Source: Azolla caroliniana | Lineage: Eukaryota > Polypodiophyta | Direction: 5' to 3' | Length of the DNA stretch: 64,000 nucleotides | NCBI GenBank assembly: GCA_043228905.1 | Contig: JBHGNT010000007.1 | Span: 1,736,001 to 1,800,000, forward strand | Shown: positions 22,620 to 35,091 of the stretch, piece after piece | Position numbering within the stretch: the first letter of the stretch is position 1 | Layout of the letters: each line of letters begins with the position of its first letter | Notes under the pieces: model-generated | Told to the model about the DNA's origin: nothing | Seen by the model: the letters and a program-made list of their open reading frames with translations, nothing else | Databases searched by the model: none | Translations under genes and position numbers: made by a program

Positions 22620-24395
22620 ATGTGGTGATTCTTTATGCCAATATCATATCCAATGTATGTCCAATAATAGCTCATGGTCCCATTGTTCATAGACTTCTAG
22701 GATTACTACATGTTTGTAAGATAATACACATATTTTTTGAAAGCCGAAAAAAAATAATCTTTTGGAGATATACTCCATAAGTGTTTGTTTGTGTCTTGAA
22801 ATCTGCTGTTGGCCCTTCGCTGCCATGTCTTGTAGAGGATCCCCAAAGATTGAATCAATTTTAACTTGATTATACCTATTTCCACCACATTGTTTCTCTA
22901 TTTGTAGGATTGTTTAGATGTTTTTATTTCCTTATTATGCATTATGGAGAACATACATGCAAATAAAGTCATGATTTCTTCTGAAAATGCACAGAACATA
23001 GATGCAAATAAAATCATTTCTTTTTCTAAAAAATGTATCCATTATCTAAGGTCATGTTGTAATTATCTAGTCTAATGTCATTTTTCTTTGTCAAAAAAAT
23101 GTATCCACCGTCTAAGTTCATGGTTACATTTTTTAAACCACATTTGACGGCACAAGGAATTAGAGAATGGTGTGAAATTGTAGAATGTTTTCTTGGATTT
23201 ATTGCGAAAACCATGATCACTATAAAACTTGAAATCATTAGTATTGGTTTGCAGCCTAATTGTGTTTTAGAATTGGGAAACCAATCGCTCTGTAATCTTT
23301 ATGAAACTTGAAATCAATTCAATCATGTGAGCGTTGGTTTGCAACATAATTGTGTTTTAGAATTGGGAAACCTATCACTCACCTATTATAATGGTGCAGT
23401 GTGGAACTATTTGCAAGAAACTCCTATTCCAAGAAATACACATTTGACAGAGAATCCCACCATGGTGATATATTTGATGCAATAGTTTTCATGGAGTACC
23501 TTTCAGATTGGGTTAGGTGAAATGGAAGACATGCGTAATGTAAAAGAGAACATTGATTGCTCATTTCGAAGAAATGGCTTGGAAAAACATCCACATATTA
23601 GGAACATGGTCTAACATTATGAGGCAAGGCAAAGCATCCCTAGCTACGAATAAAGGGAGTAGGGGATTGAGAAAGTAGAGTTTGCGACCTGAATAAAGGG
23701 GGATAAGAATGCATGCTAATGCACCTGTTAATTATTTTCATGTCATGCCTTGTTTACTTGTTTTGGAATATCAATTGACAATAATCTTGTTGGGTTTACG
23801 AGTCTCAAACTCAAAACCGTTGTAATTTAAACCAAACTAGTCATAAAACCATTTAAATTGAATAGTAAGAGATCCTTTAACCTATTTAAACCATTTAATA
23901 GTTTACTATTCAAACCAATCAAACAATTTTAACCATTTAGCAAATAATTTGCATAAAAAATCAAATTGAGAATGATCAAACTTTTGAACTAGCAACTTCA
24001 AATTGAATTGTCAAAACCCCCAAAACCAAATCAAACTAAACCAAGCCTTTTGAGTTCTTAGGCCATTAAACCACATTTTCTTGGTCAAATTCTAGCACCA
24101 ACTAAATAGGTTGGCCAAAATGATGATGAGAAGGGATGCACCATATGTGATGGCAATGATGAAGGGTCATGTCTATTTCACAAAGTTCGCCTTAGTGCCA
24201 TTAAGTATGTTTCTTTTGTTAGTTATTTGCAATTAAATACATAAACAAAATTCATCTTAGGCATATGTTTCCATTAAATGTATTGTATTAGGACATAAGC
24301 ATAAAAAAGATATGTTCGTAAGGCTTTATTTGTTGCTTTTTGTTTCACTTTTCCTTTAATCTAATTGATTAAAGTAAAGTAAACTAATACATTGG
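22620..24395. other. Gap: two short duplications, no gene recognised
   Basis: A pair of diverged repeats containing TGTATCCA and CTAAG lies at about 23033-23065 and 23100-23130. A second pair containing TAATTGTGTTTTAGAATTGGG lies at about 23257-23297 and 23347-23385. An AAACCATTTAA-rich block at 23820-24080 has internal inverted words. I see no coding sequence. Confidence 0.5.
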
Positions 24396-25178
24396 GATGC
24401 CCAACAATTGTCCTTTGTAGGTCGAGTTATAGTAGCCAACTCTGTATTGCTGGCTTCAATGTGGTTTATAGCATCCATTTGGCTATTTTCTAGATCTGCA
24501 ATAACGAAAGTGCAAAGTTTGATCCGGAATTTTCTTTGGAGGGGAAAATGGGGATCTCCAATAGTAGCAAAAGTTTCTTGGAATGTGTTAATCGAACCTA
24601 AAAGCAATGGAGGTTTGGGTTTGACAGACCCTTCAATGTAGTAAAGAGCCCTTTTGACTAAGTTTGTGATCAGAGGATTGCCAGGATCAGAATCTTGGAA
24701 AGGGATATTTCTAAATCAGTTGATGCAGTTAAGTCCTAAGATGAGCGATGTTTGGTCACCCTCTTTAAAATGGTTATTCTTGAATGATGTACAAACACCA
24801 AGGCGGGATCTTGCATCCAATAGATTTTTGTTAGGAATCATAAGGGCATGGGATGTGATTAAGCCATTCTTGCTTAAGGACAAGCCTTCTACGTGGGATG
24901 CACAACTTAATCAACCTCTTCTTGCCAATTCTTTATTTCGGGATAATGCAGGAAAAGTGTTGGGCCTGAGAACTCACCTTGCATGGGCAAAATTGGATAA
25001 TGGGCCTGCTGCTGTCACAAACATGACAACAGATATTTCAAGATTTGAACTCTTGTCCTCTTATATTATAGTCAAGTGTTATATTGTAACCAATACATCC
25101 AAGTACATAATCATGTTATGTATATCTTCATAGATTATCTATTCACGTTCTAGGAGTTTTTGGAAAGTTTTAGAACTA

Positions 25179-25206
25179 GAAGGTTCTAGAGGGTTCTAGA
25201 ATATTC
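25179..25206 (+). promoter_or_regulatory. Heat-shock-element array in the E2 5' LTR
   Basis: Six alternating units GAA-TTC-GAg-TTC-GAA-TTC with exact 2-base spacers, one mismatch. The TATA sequence TATAAATA follows about 50 bases downstream. Confidence 0.65.
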
Positions 25207-25349
25207 TCCAAAATCTTCTCAAGAATATTCTAATGCATGTACTTCAACTCACAATATAAATACTTGTAACCTTCTTGGTCCCTTTCAAGGGATTCAAGCG
25301 GTCACGAACACACCGATTGCAAACAACGACGGAGCATGGATGACAAATG

Positions 25350-25665
25350 TCGATGAGGACCACACATAGTCGGTCATGTTCTAGTTTTCGATGAGGGCCA
25401 CACATGGTCGCTCACGCCTGTTCGTGTTCCATTATCTGGTGAGGACCGCACATGGTTGCTCACTCGAGCTATTGTTCGTGTTCCAGATCCCGGCGAGGAC
25501 TGACATGGTTGCTCATGCCCGCTGTTGTTCATGTTCCAGTTCCCGGTGGTCGCTCACGCCCGTTGGTGTTCGTGTTCCAACTCTCAACAAGGATTGACAT
25601 GGTCTCTCATGCCCATTGGTGTTGGTGTTTCTAGTGAGGACAACACATGGTTTCTCACACCCACC
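25350..25665 (+). repeat. Degenerate minisatellite inside E2
   Basis: About six diverged units of roughly 45-70 bases, each containing GAGGACCACACATGGTC-like and CTCACGCCCGTTCGTGTTCC-like blocks. They occupy the place where an LTR retrotransposon would carry gag and pol. Confidence 0.75.
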
Positions 25666-25889
25666 ACTTCCCGTTCACCCCTATACCGTGCTTTCGAAAA
25701 GGCGGCTGTAAAGGGGAGGATAATGTCACAGACATGACAACAGATATTTCAAGATTTGAACTCTTGACCTCTTATATTATAGTCAAGTGTTATATTGTAA
25801 CCAATGCATCCAAGTACATAATCGTGGTATGTATATCTTCATAGATGATCTATTCACGTTTTAGGAGTTTTTGGAAAGTTCTAGAACTA

Positions 25890-25917
25890 GAAGGTTCTAG
25901 AGGGTTCTAGAATATTC
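25890..25917 (+). promoter_or_regulatory. Heat-shock-element array in the E2 3' LTR
   Basis: GAA-gg-TTC-ta-GAg-gg-TTC-ta-GAA-ta-TTC, preceded at 25879-25886 by another TTC-ta-GAA pair. TATAAATA lies at 25966-25973, 49 bases downstream, and GTAACC-containing leader follows. Heat response is inferred from the consensus only. Confidence 0.65.
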
Positions 25918-27520
25918 TCCAAAATCTTCTCAAGAATATTCTAATGCATGTACTTCAACTCACAATATAAATACTTGTAACCTTCTTGGTCCCTTCCAAG
26001 GGATTCAACACCAGTCATTGACACATCGGTCTAGTATTCTCATTTCATTCCATCTTGTGTCCTTCTTCTTCTTTGTCTTCATGCTCTCCATAGCTCCCTA
26101 ACTTCATAGTCTCATAACTCCCAACTTCTAGAGTTCTTAGCCTCGTCATTTCTAGTTCCACATTCGTCATCCATGCTCCGTCGTAGTTTGCAAATGGTGT
26201 GTTCGTGACAGCCACATTTGTAAGAACGTAGAATCAATTTCAGCAAATGTCACAGGAAGATTGTCTTGCACAATTACAATTAGTTCATGCTGCCAAGATA
26301 ATGACTGCTACTATATCAACAACATATTCTTCGTTTTCTACAACCTTTTAACCCAGGAAGGAACATATATGGTTTGGATGCTTCATAAATGACACATTGG
26401 TGGATGTCAAGGGAGTTTCACCTAACATGTGTGCTTCTTACTTTCAGGTCCTAGACAATCATACATTACAACCTTACACCTTAGAGTGCAGTTATCTACA
26501 ACACTTGCGAAGTGCACCAGTAAGAGTGGGTGCCAAATTTGGAAAGAAATGGATGCTCGATCCTTATCCTTCAATTGCTCATCTGTGTGATATGTTGTGG
26601 TTATATGCAAAAGACCTGGTTGCAAGATTAACATGGGATTCAGGGGGCTGGTTTTGGTCACATTCCTTGGGGGAACAAATCATAAAGGTTCCTTTCTTTC
26701 AATACTAAGTAAAACTTGGAAGAGCACTATTGCTCTCTCGGAATGCAAGGATACCAGCAACTCAGAAACATTGAACCACTTGGGGGGTCTCAACTTTGCA
26801 TTTGAAAGCCTACTGGAAATGGATTTGGTCATTCAAGGGGCCAACTAAATTTATTCTCTTCAGATGGCTATTAGTGCATATGGCCTTACCAGTCGGTCAC
26901 TCATTGAAAGGGAATGTAACACCCAATCTTCGACAATGTGACTTTTGCCATGAAGCGCATGAGATTGCCAAGCATGCCCTTTGGTCATGTTCCTTGGCTC
27001 AACAAGTATGGAATAAAGTTATTTCGTTATTTTTAACAATCAATGTCGGTTGCTTATTTTCATGGGGATCAACAATGTGGGGAGTGTTACATTCCAATTT
27101 GATGTTGTATGAGGCAAACAATGTTCAAGAGGCAATGATGGTACATAATAGAAGATTGATATTGGTCAGCCCCTTTCAACAACCTCGAAAGCAGGTGTGA
27201 TTTGTCCAGATATGGAAAATAGTGACTACAATAACGTTATGGGCATTATGGAAATGTAGATGCAACTGACGTTATGATGCAACATATCAGTGTCTCTCAG
27301 ATGTCTTGCGTGAGATATGGAAGAACTTGGTGGTAGTAGTCGACGGCCAGTATGACAACATGCAGGGTTCACCAGAGACTCCGAATAAGAGAAAGAAGAA
27401 GCTCCTTCACTTATGGAAAAAGTTACCCCTATTTTCTGAGTCAACTCAAGGGCCTCAATGGAACTATCAACTTCCATGGACCCTTTCTTGAATATTAGTC
27501 AAGCATGACAGAGTGCAACA

Positions 27521-29577
27521 ATAAATTTTTATACCTTTTACAAAGTTCTAGCTTTGGTCTTAGGATTATCGTATATTATTGTACATGAAAATTGTAAGCT
27601 TTTGGGCACATAAGCTTAAGTTGTAGCATTCACATGTTTTTCTTATTACTAATGAGGAAAATCTTTGAAGAATAAAAAGAAGTAAATGAACTTGGAGAGT
27701 CGTACACTTCATATATACATGTGTGTCCATACATGAAAATAGTAGCGTCTTGACTATTAGTCTATTAGTACTTTATATATGTATTCTTTTTATCAAGTAA
27801 CTCCATAAACACATATCACAATAAGCTCTTATTCACTTACTTTCATTGAAATGTAATTTAGATTAGCATGTATACATATGAGGAATGAAAGTGATATTTG
27901 CATGTCCATGGGTATAGGTGTGTTTATTTCCAACTTTCTTATGTCCCACAAATGATTTGTCAACACACCACAAAAGTGTGTGTAAGAAGCTTGATGCGAT
28001 TTGAACCTTTGCCATCTTATTATCTAGCTCAAGCTTTATCTAATAAACTATCATATCATCGTTCACTAAAGGAACTATGTATTGAAGCACAAGACTAATA
28101 TCAATAAAGTGCTAAAGTATATAGGTATATAGTGTTTACCTAAGTTTGTTAAGTCTCTCGCGGTAACCAACACCACAAAATAAACCCACGTAACTTTGTT
28201 CCATAAGCTTCTAAAGATTTCCAAGGCCAATCCAAACCATTGATAAGGTTGAGGGCCGAGGCTAGAATGTAGATCATTGTCATCAAGTTTGTCCCAATCT
28301 CCTAGATTTGAATCTTCATCGGAAAATGTCCATATTGATTATTACATCAATGAGAGAATTACTTATTTCCAAGTGATAGCTAGCCAAAGACTTGATCTCT
28401 TTGACCAACGCCACCAAGAGGAAAGAATGACGACAACCTTGCCAAATGTACCCTTATGTATTGCAAGTGCAGTTGGTACATCATGATCTACCAATCCTAA
28501 TCCTATTACCCATGTTTTTTGTGAAAAGTATGTAAACATATGTCACATAAGAAATTCAAAAGGTATACTTTCTTATTTGTGAAGTTGCCTATATATTTTA
28601 AATATGTTTAGTTGATATTGTGGCCCCTGGGTCTTAATCGCATGACACTTAAGGTTAAACACACAATTAGACGAAGTTAAGGACAACTCCAACATTTAAT
28701 TTTTAATTTCTCTCTAATTTCTTAATTGTGCAAATTGAAGGTTGATTTGCTTTGCTATTATGCGCTATGATGGAGAATTAGAAGCTAAATTTATTAATTA
28801 TGCTTCTACTCTTATGGCCTTAAATACTTACTACTCTTTACCAAATAAAAGAGTGTAGTAACTTGAATAGAATCTACATTGTCAATTGTGGATAGTGGAA
28901 TAATATTGTTTGGTGTTGATTGATAATAAGATTTGGTTGGATTATCACTATTATGGTGTCAAAGTGCATTTTGTTGAACAAGTGAATACAAGACTCTCTC
29001 AATATTGTCATTATGATCGTGATCATTCACACTGAGTTGTAATTGTTGAAGTTGGTAATGAATCAATTGCATCATTGGATGCATTCGTGAAACAAACTTA
29101 TGAACATGGGAACTTTGTGATAAAGAACATGTGTCATGACATTGAAATAATTTTCATAACACATGCCATCGATTTAATCATCACTCTTTTGCAAATTCAT
29201 ACCAACATAGAAGCAAACTAATTGAAAAATAACTCATGTTGACTCTTAGAACAAATTTTCTACACATTGTTCATTCTTTTTTAAATTCTATCATCCAACC
29301 TTCTCACATGTTTAGGGTTTTGGATTGAATCGAATAATGTTTGGTTAGAATTTTTTTTTTAAAACTAGAATTCTCTGTCTTTCTTTTTGTAAATTTACCA
29401 ATTCCTAAGTTACTAATAAATTTAGTTCTGATTGAGCGTTGTAGCCAACAATGACCTTGTCATCTCTCAATGTTCCCATTTAAGTTTTGATGAATATTGT
29501 GCATGCATAAACGTGCAAACATATTGAATAAAAATAGTCAGATAAATTTTATATGGCATAAAATTTGTCCATCGCTT
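27521..29577. other. Gap without a recognisable gene
   Basis: AT-rich sequence without clear repeats. Short frames at 27898-28098 and 28277-28486 have no recognisable domain. Confidence 0.6.
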
Positions 29578-29658
29578 GTGAACGTGCCGGAGTGGTTATC
29601 GGGCATGACTAGAAATCATGTGGGTTCGCCCGCGCAGGTTCGAATCCTGCCGTTCACG
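29578..29658 (+). tRNA. trnS-AGA: tRNA-Ser (anticodon AGA)
   Basis: The acceptor stem GTGAACG pairs with CGTTCAC, and G is the discriminator at 29658. The anticodon loop CTAGAAA carries AGA at 29611-29613. A class II variable arm (GTGGGTTCGCCCGC) and the T-loop GGTTCGAATCC are present. An A box (GGAGTGGTTATC) and B box serve as the internal Pol III promoter. No CCA is encoded, as expected for a nuclear gene. The first T run downstream is TTTTT at about 29700. Confidence 0.95.
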
Positions 29659-29758
29659 GTCATTATTGAAAATCTACACTAAATGTATAATGTGGTACCT
29701 TTTTGTGTGATATATGTAGGCAACAAATTTTTTCATCTGTGCCATCTGGGCAAAGAAA

Positions 29759-29830
29759 AGGGCGCAACCAGGATTGAACTGATGACCTATCGGACTGCAG
29801 CCGATTGCTCTACCACTGAGCTATACACCC
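29759..29830 (-). tRNA. trnC-GCA: tRNA-Cys (anticodon GCA)
   Basis: On the minus strand the gene begins GGGTGTATAGCTCAGTGGTAGAGC. The anticodon stem ATCGG/CCGAT encloses the loop CTGCAGT with anticodon GCA. The T arm reads ATCAGTTCAATCCTGGT, and the discriminator is U, as usual for Cys. TTTTC just after it acts as terminator. It converges on the tRNA-Ser gene with about 100 bases between them. Confidence 0.93.
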
Positions 29831-31964
29831 TTAGTGATAAAATATTGCTCGATTTTGTTTATAACTACAAATAAGGACTAACTCAACAATAACACCTCGA
29901 GCCTAACGAGTCGATGCAATGTGAAGAGAAGGGGGAAAACACTCTAAAATATCTCAATATTAGCATCAAAGTTTCAAAGACAATGGAAGAAGTGCCTATT
30001 AAGAGGTTAGATCACACATCCAAAGGATATTAATGAGTCATTAATACAAAGACCGAACTTATCACATTAGTTTGCAACAAAAAATATATGAGTTATTGAC
30101 ATACGTGTCGACTTAGTAGTTGATTTTATTAAAGTTGTAGGGTTGTTGGTTTGATATGATGTTCATAATGTTGAATTATGTTGGCCATCATCAAATAAAG
30201 AAACAATGAAATTCTGGAAATATGTCTGCAATAATGCCTTGCTTAGAAAGCATGAATGAGGTAACCTCTTTCTAGACGTACGCGTTTATGATTATATGAT
30301 AGTCACACATAACTAATGCATAATCATGCTAAACCGTAAATGAAGGAACCTAGGAATCGTAGGGAAGGGAGAGAAACAATAATATGATGGGATGCGTAGT
30401 ATAATATTCCGAATTTATCAATACATAAGAAATTGTTATGTGACAATTGACACAAATGTCAAAGTCAAACCACATGAATGCTATTTAACGATGACCATAT
30501 CATACACCCATTGTTTTCATACCTTTGAGCTTATCATATGTTGTTTGTAAACTTATGCACACACAATAAAAGTCTATCATTGGTGAATTGATATTCACAT
30601 AAATAAATGAATAGAAATTCCATTGCTTTCATTGCTGAAAATAACAACACTTATTGGCATTATAGTCTACTAAATGTGTGTTCCAAGAAAATATTCTATA
30701 TGACCACATATTAAGTTTATTAACACAACTTCGTGTTCCCTGAATGATAGCTTTTTGGTTCATGAAGCTATGTTTTGTATACTATTCCAAACCCTTGACA
30801 AATACGTCTTTGATTGATTCTATGTATACATGATTACGTGTGCTCTATGAAATATCTCCTTACAAAAAGTGTGCCTAGTTATCCATTATTTTAATGTAAT
30901 AATTTAGGTTTCTAATGGAAGTTTGACAACATATAAGATTTCAACATATAAGATTTCAACAAATGGAGACATGATAAAACCCCGGTCAAGTAATATAGTT
31001 TGACAAGAAACAAAGCTTCACATGGTTGATCAAAGGATTAGAGAGATGTGAGGGATCAAAAGGCAATAGAACTCATTGCATGTAAGACACAAATAGAAAA
31101 TTAATACATGATAGAAGGCATGTGGTAGATGAGAAAAGAGAAGGATAGAATCCTCACATGCACATACATATATAAAAAGGAAGATGCACAATTCCAAATA
31201 TATCTTAAAGTAGGTGACATCATACATGAGAAACTGGTTCTGCAGTCAAGTCAAAGAATTAGAAAATGTGTGATGAAAAGGTTATGTCATATTCAACAAC
31301 AGAATGCATGAGAAGTGACAGGGAAATAGAAACATCGATATACATGTTACCTTACTCTAGACCCTATCTCTTGTAACACATGGCATTCTTTCTAATGTGC
31401 TCGCCAATATTCAGAAATCTAGGAATGTGGCTTGAGAATAAAGCGAACTATTGTAGACAAGCGTAAGCTGTGTACATACACTACGAAATTTGACACAAGA
31501 AAAATGAAACAAAACAATGAAGAGGTTAAAGAAAGCATGTGCCGACAATTGATTTTAGGTGCTATTGCCATTAAAAACAATAATGAAAGTATGTTGCATT
31601 ACTATAGTTAATATAGGATTTACAATAACATCAACATGTCTAATATATATGTTTTGCATTGAATTTTTAAATTTTCTAACAATAAATAGGCTACTCATTG
31701 AGGTATGTTGGCAAAGCTGATGGCATATGGGAGATCAAGACATTTATATATCCAAAGGATCCTTATACTTGGGTGGATATTGTTTAGTCAAGGACATAGA
31801 GAGAGAGCCATTTGTGATGCCAAATAATCCTAGTCACTTGCAATAGTGGATAATGGCATCCTTAGAAGTTTGAGACTTGAGCAATTCACTAATGATGATG
31901 AACCTTTCAAGTATATGTTGTCAAGATCTAGTGCTTGGTGTTGGTATGTGGGAATGTCACAAAT

Positions 31965-31968
<4 letters not shown>
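29831..31968. other. Gap without a recognisable gene
   Basis: AT-rich sequence. No protein domain, long repeat or RNA gene was recognised. Confidence 0.6.

Positions 31969-32036
<68 letters not shown>
31969..32036. repeat. (GA)n microsatellite, about 33 units
   Basis: Uninterrupted GA dinucleotides directly before the SINE-like cluster. Confidence 0.97.
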
Positions 32037-32039
<3 letters not shown>

Positions 32040-32430
32040 TGCCCAGATGGATGTAGCTCAGTTGGTAAGGTTGCCCAATGGAGACCAGATGGTCATGGGT
32101 TTAACCCCTACATTCCACAATGGCATCTAGTGAAATAATGGATATCTATGGAGTAATAGAGAGGTGAGAAAATTGGGTTTCAAACCCATGATGTAGTGCT
32201 AGTAATGTAAATAGCTTATGATAAGAAAGAAAGAGAGAGAGAGTGTGTGTGTAGCTCAGTTGGTAAGGTTGCCCAATGGAAACCAGATGGTCATGGGTTC
32301 AACCCCTACATTCCACAGTGGCATCTAGTGAATTAAGAGATATATAATAGAGAGGTGAGGAAGTTGGGTTTCAAACCCACAACGTAATGCTTGTAGTTCT
32401 AACAACTTACCACTAGGGTAAGGTAATTAC

Positions 32431-32466
<36 letters not shown>

Positions 32467-32660
32467 GATAAGGTTGCCCAACGGAGACCAAGAGGTCATG
32501 GGTTAGGTTCAACCCCTACATTCCATAATGGTATCTAGTAAAATTGAGAGATATATATAGAGTAATAGAGAGGTGAGAAATTAGGTTTCGAACCTAACAC
32601 AAAGTGTTAATAGTGTAACAACTTACCACTAGTGTAAGCTAATTAAAAAAAAAACAAGAG
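32040..32660 (+). repeat. Cluster of three SINE-like, tRNA-derived units
   Basis: Units begin near 32048, 32249 and 32462, each about 200 bp. Units 1 and 2 have a perfect A box TAGCTCAGTTGG; unit 3 has a partial one. All three have GGTTGCCCAA, then a B-box-like GGTTYAACCCC, then CTACATTCCA and TGGYATCTAGT. Each unit then carries an inverted tRNA-like tail with GGGTTTCRAACCC or GGTTTCGAACCT. GA tracts separate the units (32229-32242 and 32435-32464). Related copies occur at 52907 and 53095. Confidence 0.75.
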
Positions 32661-33640
32661 AGAGAAATTGCTTGTTTTTTTTGCCTCCATAAAGAGGTCA
32701 ATATTGAACCATGGGACTTGAGTACATAAGTTTTCGTAATGTGTGTCTCTTTCCTAAGAAGTGATATTCATGCTTCAAAACATTAAGTCTCCATGAGTAA
32801 ATAGGACATGCACATATTAGCTCAACCTTCTAGGTAGTATCTTTAAGTATGGCACCCAAATTTGTGGTGCTAGGACTCCAACTAGGGGATGACAACTAGA
32901 AAACACTACTGAGACTACGCTTCGCTTACTTTAAGCCACGGACAGGGGCCAATTGGGCCCCTTAGATAGGATGTATTCTAAACATGGATCTCAAACCAAG
33001 GTTATCACGCCAATTGGAGGATAGATTCAATGCATCCATGTGGAAGGTGTTTTATGACATAAGACGAGGGCTCAAGTGCAATCAACCTCACTCCAAACAT
33101 GCCTAGCTTAGTTAACACATCATGTGGAACCCATGTATTAGAGATGAATCCAACCAATTAATTGGATCGACCATTGTAGAAGGTCCAAGAAAGAGTATAG
33201 AATGTTGGAGGCGGTTTATGTCACTGCCACTACAAAATCAAGCCAACATACTCTCCATGGAATCATGGGCGGATGGACTATGAGATTTGAAATTATGAAC
33301 ATTCTATTGCTCAGGGAAGTTGCTAACCAAAGGACGACAATGGAGAAGGGGATAGGCAATGAGGAGGTGGGCCCTTTGATTCAAAGGGGTAGGGAAGTTC
33401 CTGATAGGATACATGGCCATAAGCTGTGAGACAATGAGGCACCAACATCGAACATGGTAATTCAAGTACTCACGTATACATGTGTTTAGTGGATTGTAGA
33501 TCCCGATCCGATCAAAGTACAACCAAAATGGAACATATGTAGTCATGAAAACATAGCCTATATTGGGGAAGAAGCTTTTATGACCTTTGATGTACAAGAC
33601 AATGGAAGGAACCAACTACAAATATTTTCTAAAGACGGAA
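32661..33640. other. Gap without a recognisable gene
   Basis: No recognisable domain. A 75-codon frame at 33202-33429 resembles nothing I know. Confidence 0.5.
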
Positions 33641-33870
33641 TGGTCTTTCTTCACAACGTTTCAACCAATTTTGGAAATGGTTGTGGGGCATACAAATTTT
33701 GTTTCCGTTGATTGTTGGTTCATAGAGCTATACTAGTTAATGGTTGGGAAAAAGGGAATGCAAACAATATGTGCCCATTTTTTTACGAATCTAGTAGAAG
33801 AACTAAGCATTGTTTGTGGAGTTGTGACTCTATGATGGAAATATAGAAAAGAATCACAACACCATTAATA
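33640..33870 (+). pseudogene. L1-type LINE zf-RVT remnant
   Basis: In one frame with two stops the sequence reads LLVHRAILVNGWEKGNANN, then CPFFYESSRRTKHCLWSC and DSMMEI, matching the zinc-binding C-terminal region of plant L1 ORF2. Confidence 0.6.
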
Positions 33871-34189
33871 CTGGTCAATATATCCTCAACTAGTATAAAT
33901 ATGAACAATAGTATTATGGGTGATGGTACAAGATAAACCAATGGTACTTATGTGATATGTTCAACTCTTCATTACAAAATGGCATGACTTCTATTGTAGT
34001 ACAAACTAGATCAAACCTTTATGTAAAAGGGGAGACATAAATAATGTAAATAACTTTTGGACAATAATGGTTGGTTCTCTTATGGCAAAGCGATTTGGAT
34101 GTATATTGGAAGCTAAGTGAAGTGTATGGGCAAAAAATAGCAAAAAGTTAGTTTACAAACAAGCATAGTTATGAAAACCCAATAACAAC

Positions 34190-34815
34190 ATTGACCATAT
34201 TGTCACTCTTTCAGTGTAAATGGAAGAAATTGTTTTGAAAGTGCCCTATGAGAATCTTTAGATACCAATTGAACATATCCTTTCAATTTCTTGAATATAT
34301 GAGAAAGTGATATGTCATGTGCATATGGGAGCATCATTCACCAACTCTCTTTGGTTTATGCATTGACAAATTGAAACAAATGGTCAATAATTTTGAAAAG
34401 TAAGAAGGCATTGAAGAATTTTTCATTGATAATGTAATTATCATGTTTTTGCAAGATGCAAATGATGTGGTTCTTTTTCCAAAAACTTTAGAACATGCCC
34501 AAAAATTTATGAATATATTTGATAACGTTTGTTCGTGCAGTAACCTAAGTGACAACACCTCTAAAATGAAAGTTATGTTTTTGAATCTTGACTTAAAATA
34601 AGGACAAATCATGCATTATTTACAAAGAACCATGTGAAACCTTATAAAGGTTCAAATAACATGGACTTGAGGTTCCGTCCAACCATAGATGGAATGAATG
34701 CGGTACACTTGCTTAGAAACGGGAAAGGGGGTTGACCATGCATTTAAGACCATATGCAATGCTGGGTTCTCAAGAAATACCTCTTTGACACATTACTAGA
34801 ATTGGTGGGTCTTTG
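34190..34815 (+). pseudogene. RTE-clade LINE reverse transcriptase, left part (host of the nest)
   Basis: The + strand reads IYEKVICHVHMGASF, then SPTLFGLCIDKLKQMV, FFIDNVIIMFL, DVVLFPKTLEHAQKFM and SKMKVMFL. Near 34650-34800 come HGLEVPSNHRWNECG and KKYLFDTLLELVGL. These are RT motifs of RTE-type plant LINEs in the right order. The catalytic YADD is changed to QDAND-like wording, and shifts are frequent. The reading stops exactly where chromovirus 1 begins and resumes after 47963. Confidence 0.8.
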
Positions 34816-34859
34816 TGTCAATGTAAATGTCAAGATTCAAACTCTTGACCTATTGTATT

Positions 34860-35030
34860 CATAGTTCTAGCCATACGTCCCATTCATGTCATACTCAAAC
34901 GCCAATATTCGTATCATACTCATACGTGAAAAGGCTCCAAGTATGATTGAAATCCATACGTGGTACATAGATATATATACATATGGTGTATATGGCGTAC
35001 ATTGTGTGTGTGTGTGTGTGGGGGGGGGGG

Positions 35031-35091
<61 letters not shown>

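Larger units (their letters stand above)
25013..26210 (+). mobile_element. Short non-autonomous LTR element E2 with rearranged 5' LTR
   Basis: The 1198-bp insert is flanked by GCTGC (25008-25012) and GCCAC (26211-26215), a 5-bp duplication differing by two transitions; the LINE reading frame on either side joins correctly with GCCAC. The 3' LTR (25724-26210, 487 bp) runs from TGTCACAGACATGAC to GTGTTCGTGACA and is preceded by a purine tract GTAAAGGGGAGGATAA. The 5' LTR matches it only to about 25299. It then continues with an inverted copy of the LTR terminus (25300-25350), followed by a minisatellite instead of genes. It encodes no protein and would need helper functions. Confidence 0.82.
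24396..27520 (+). pseudogene. 5'-truncated L1-type LINE ORF2 fragment, split by LTR element E2
   Basis: The first part (24396-25007) is the post-RT region: LSFVGRVIVANSVLLASMW, IRNFLWRGKW and SNGGLGLTDPSM. The frame breaks at 24641 and continues in KFVIRGLPGSESW. It is cut at 25007 by the LTR element. The reading resumes at 26211, where GGG-CCT joined to GCC-ACA restores NGPATFV. The zf-RVT domain follows, with FILFRWLLVHMALPVG, then CDFCHEAHEIAKHALWSC near 26940-26995. The C-terminal tail near 27300-27490 ends in NYQLPWTLS. Many stops and shifts show that it is dead. It is a different lineage from the copies at 1-1310 and 6540-13035. Confidence 0.8.

Noticed and set aside
32040-32130. Functional tRNA gene
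   Set aside because: A and B boxes are present, but no acceptor or anticodon stem forms, and the unit is repeated with a shared non-tRNA tail.
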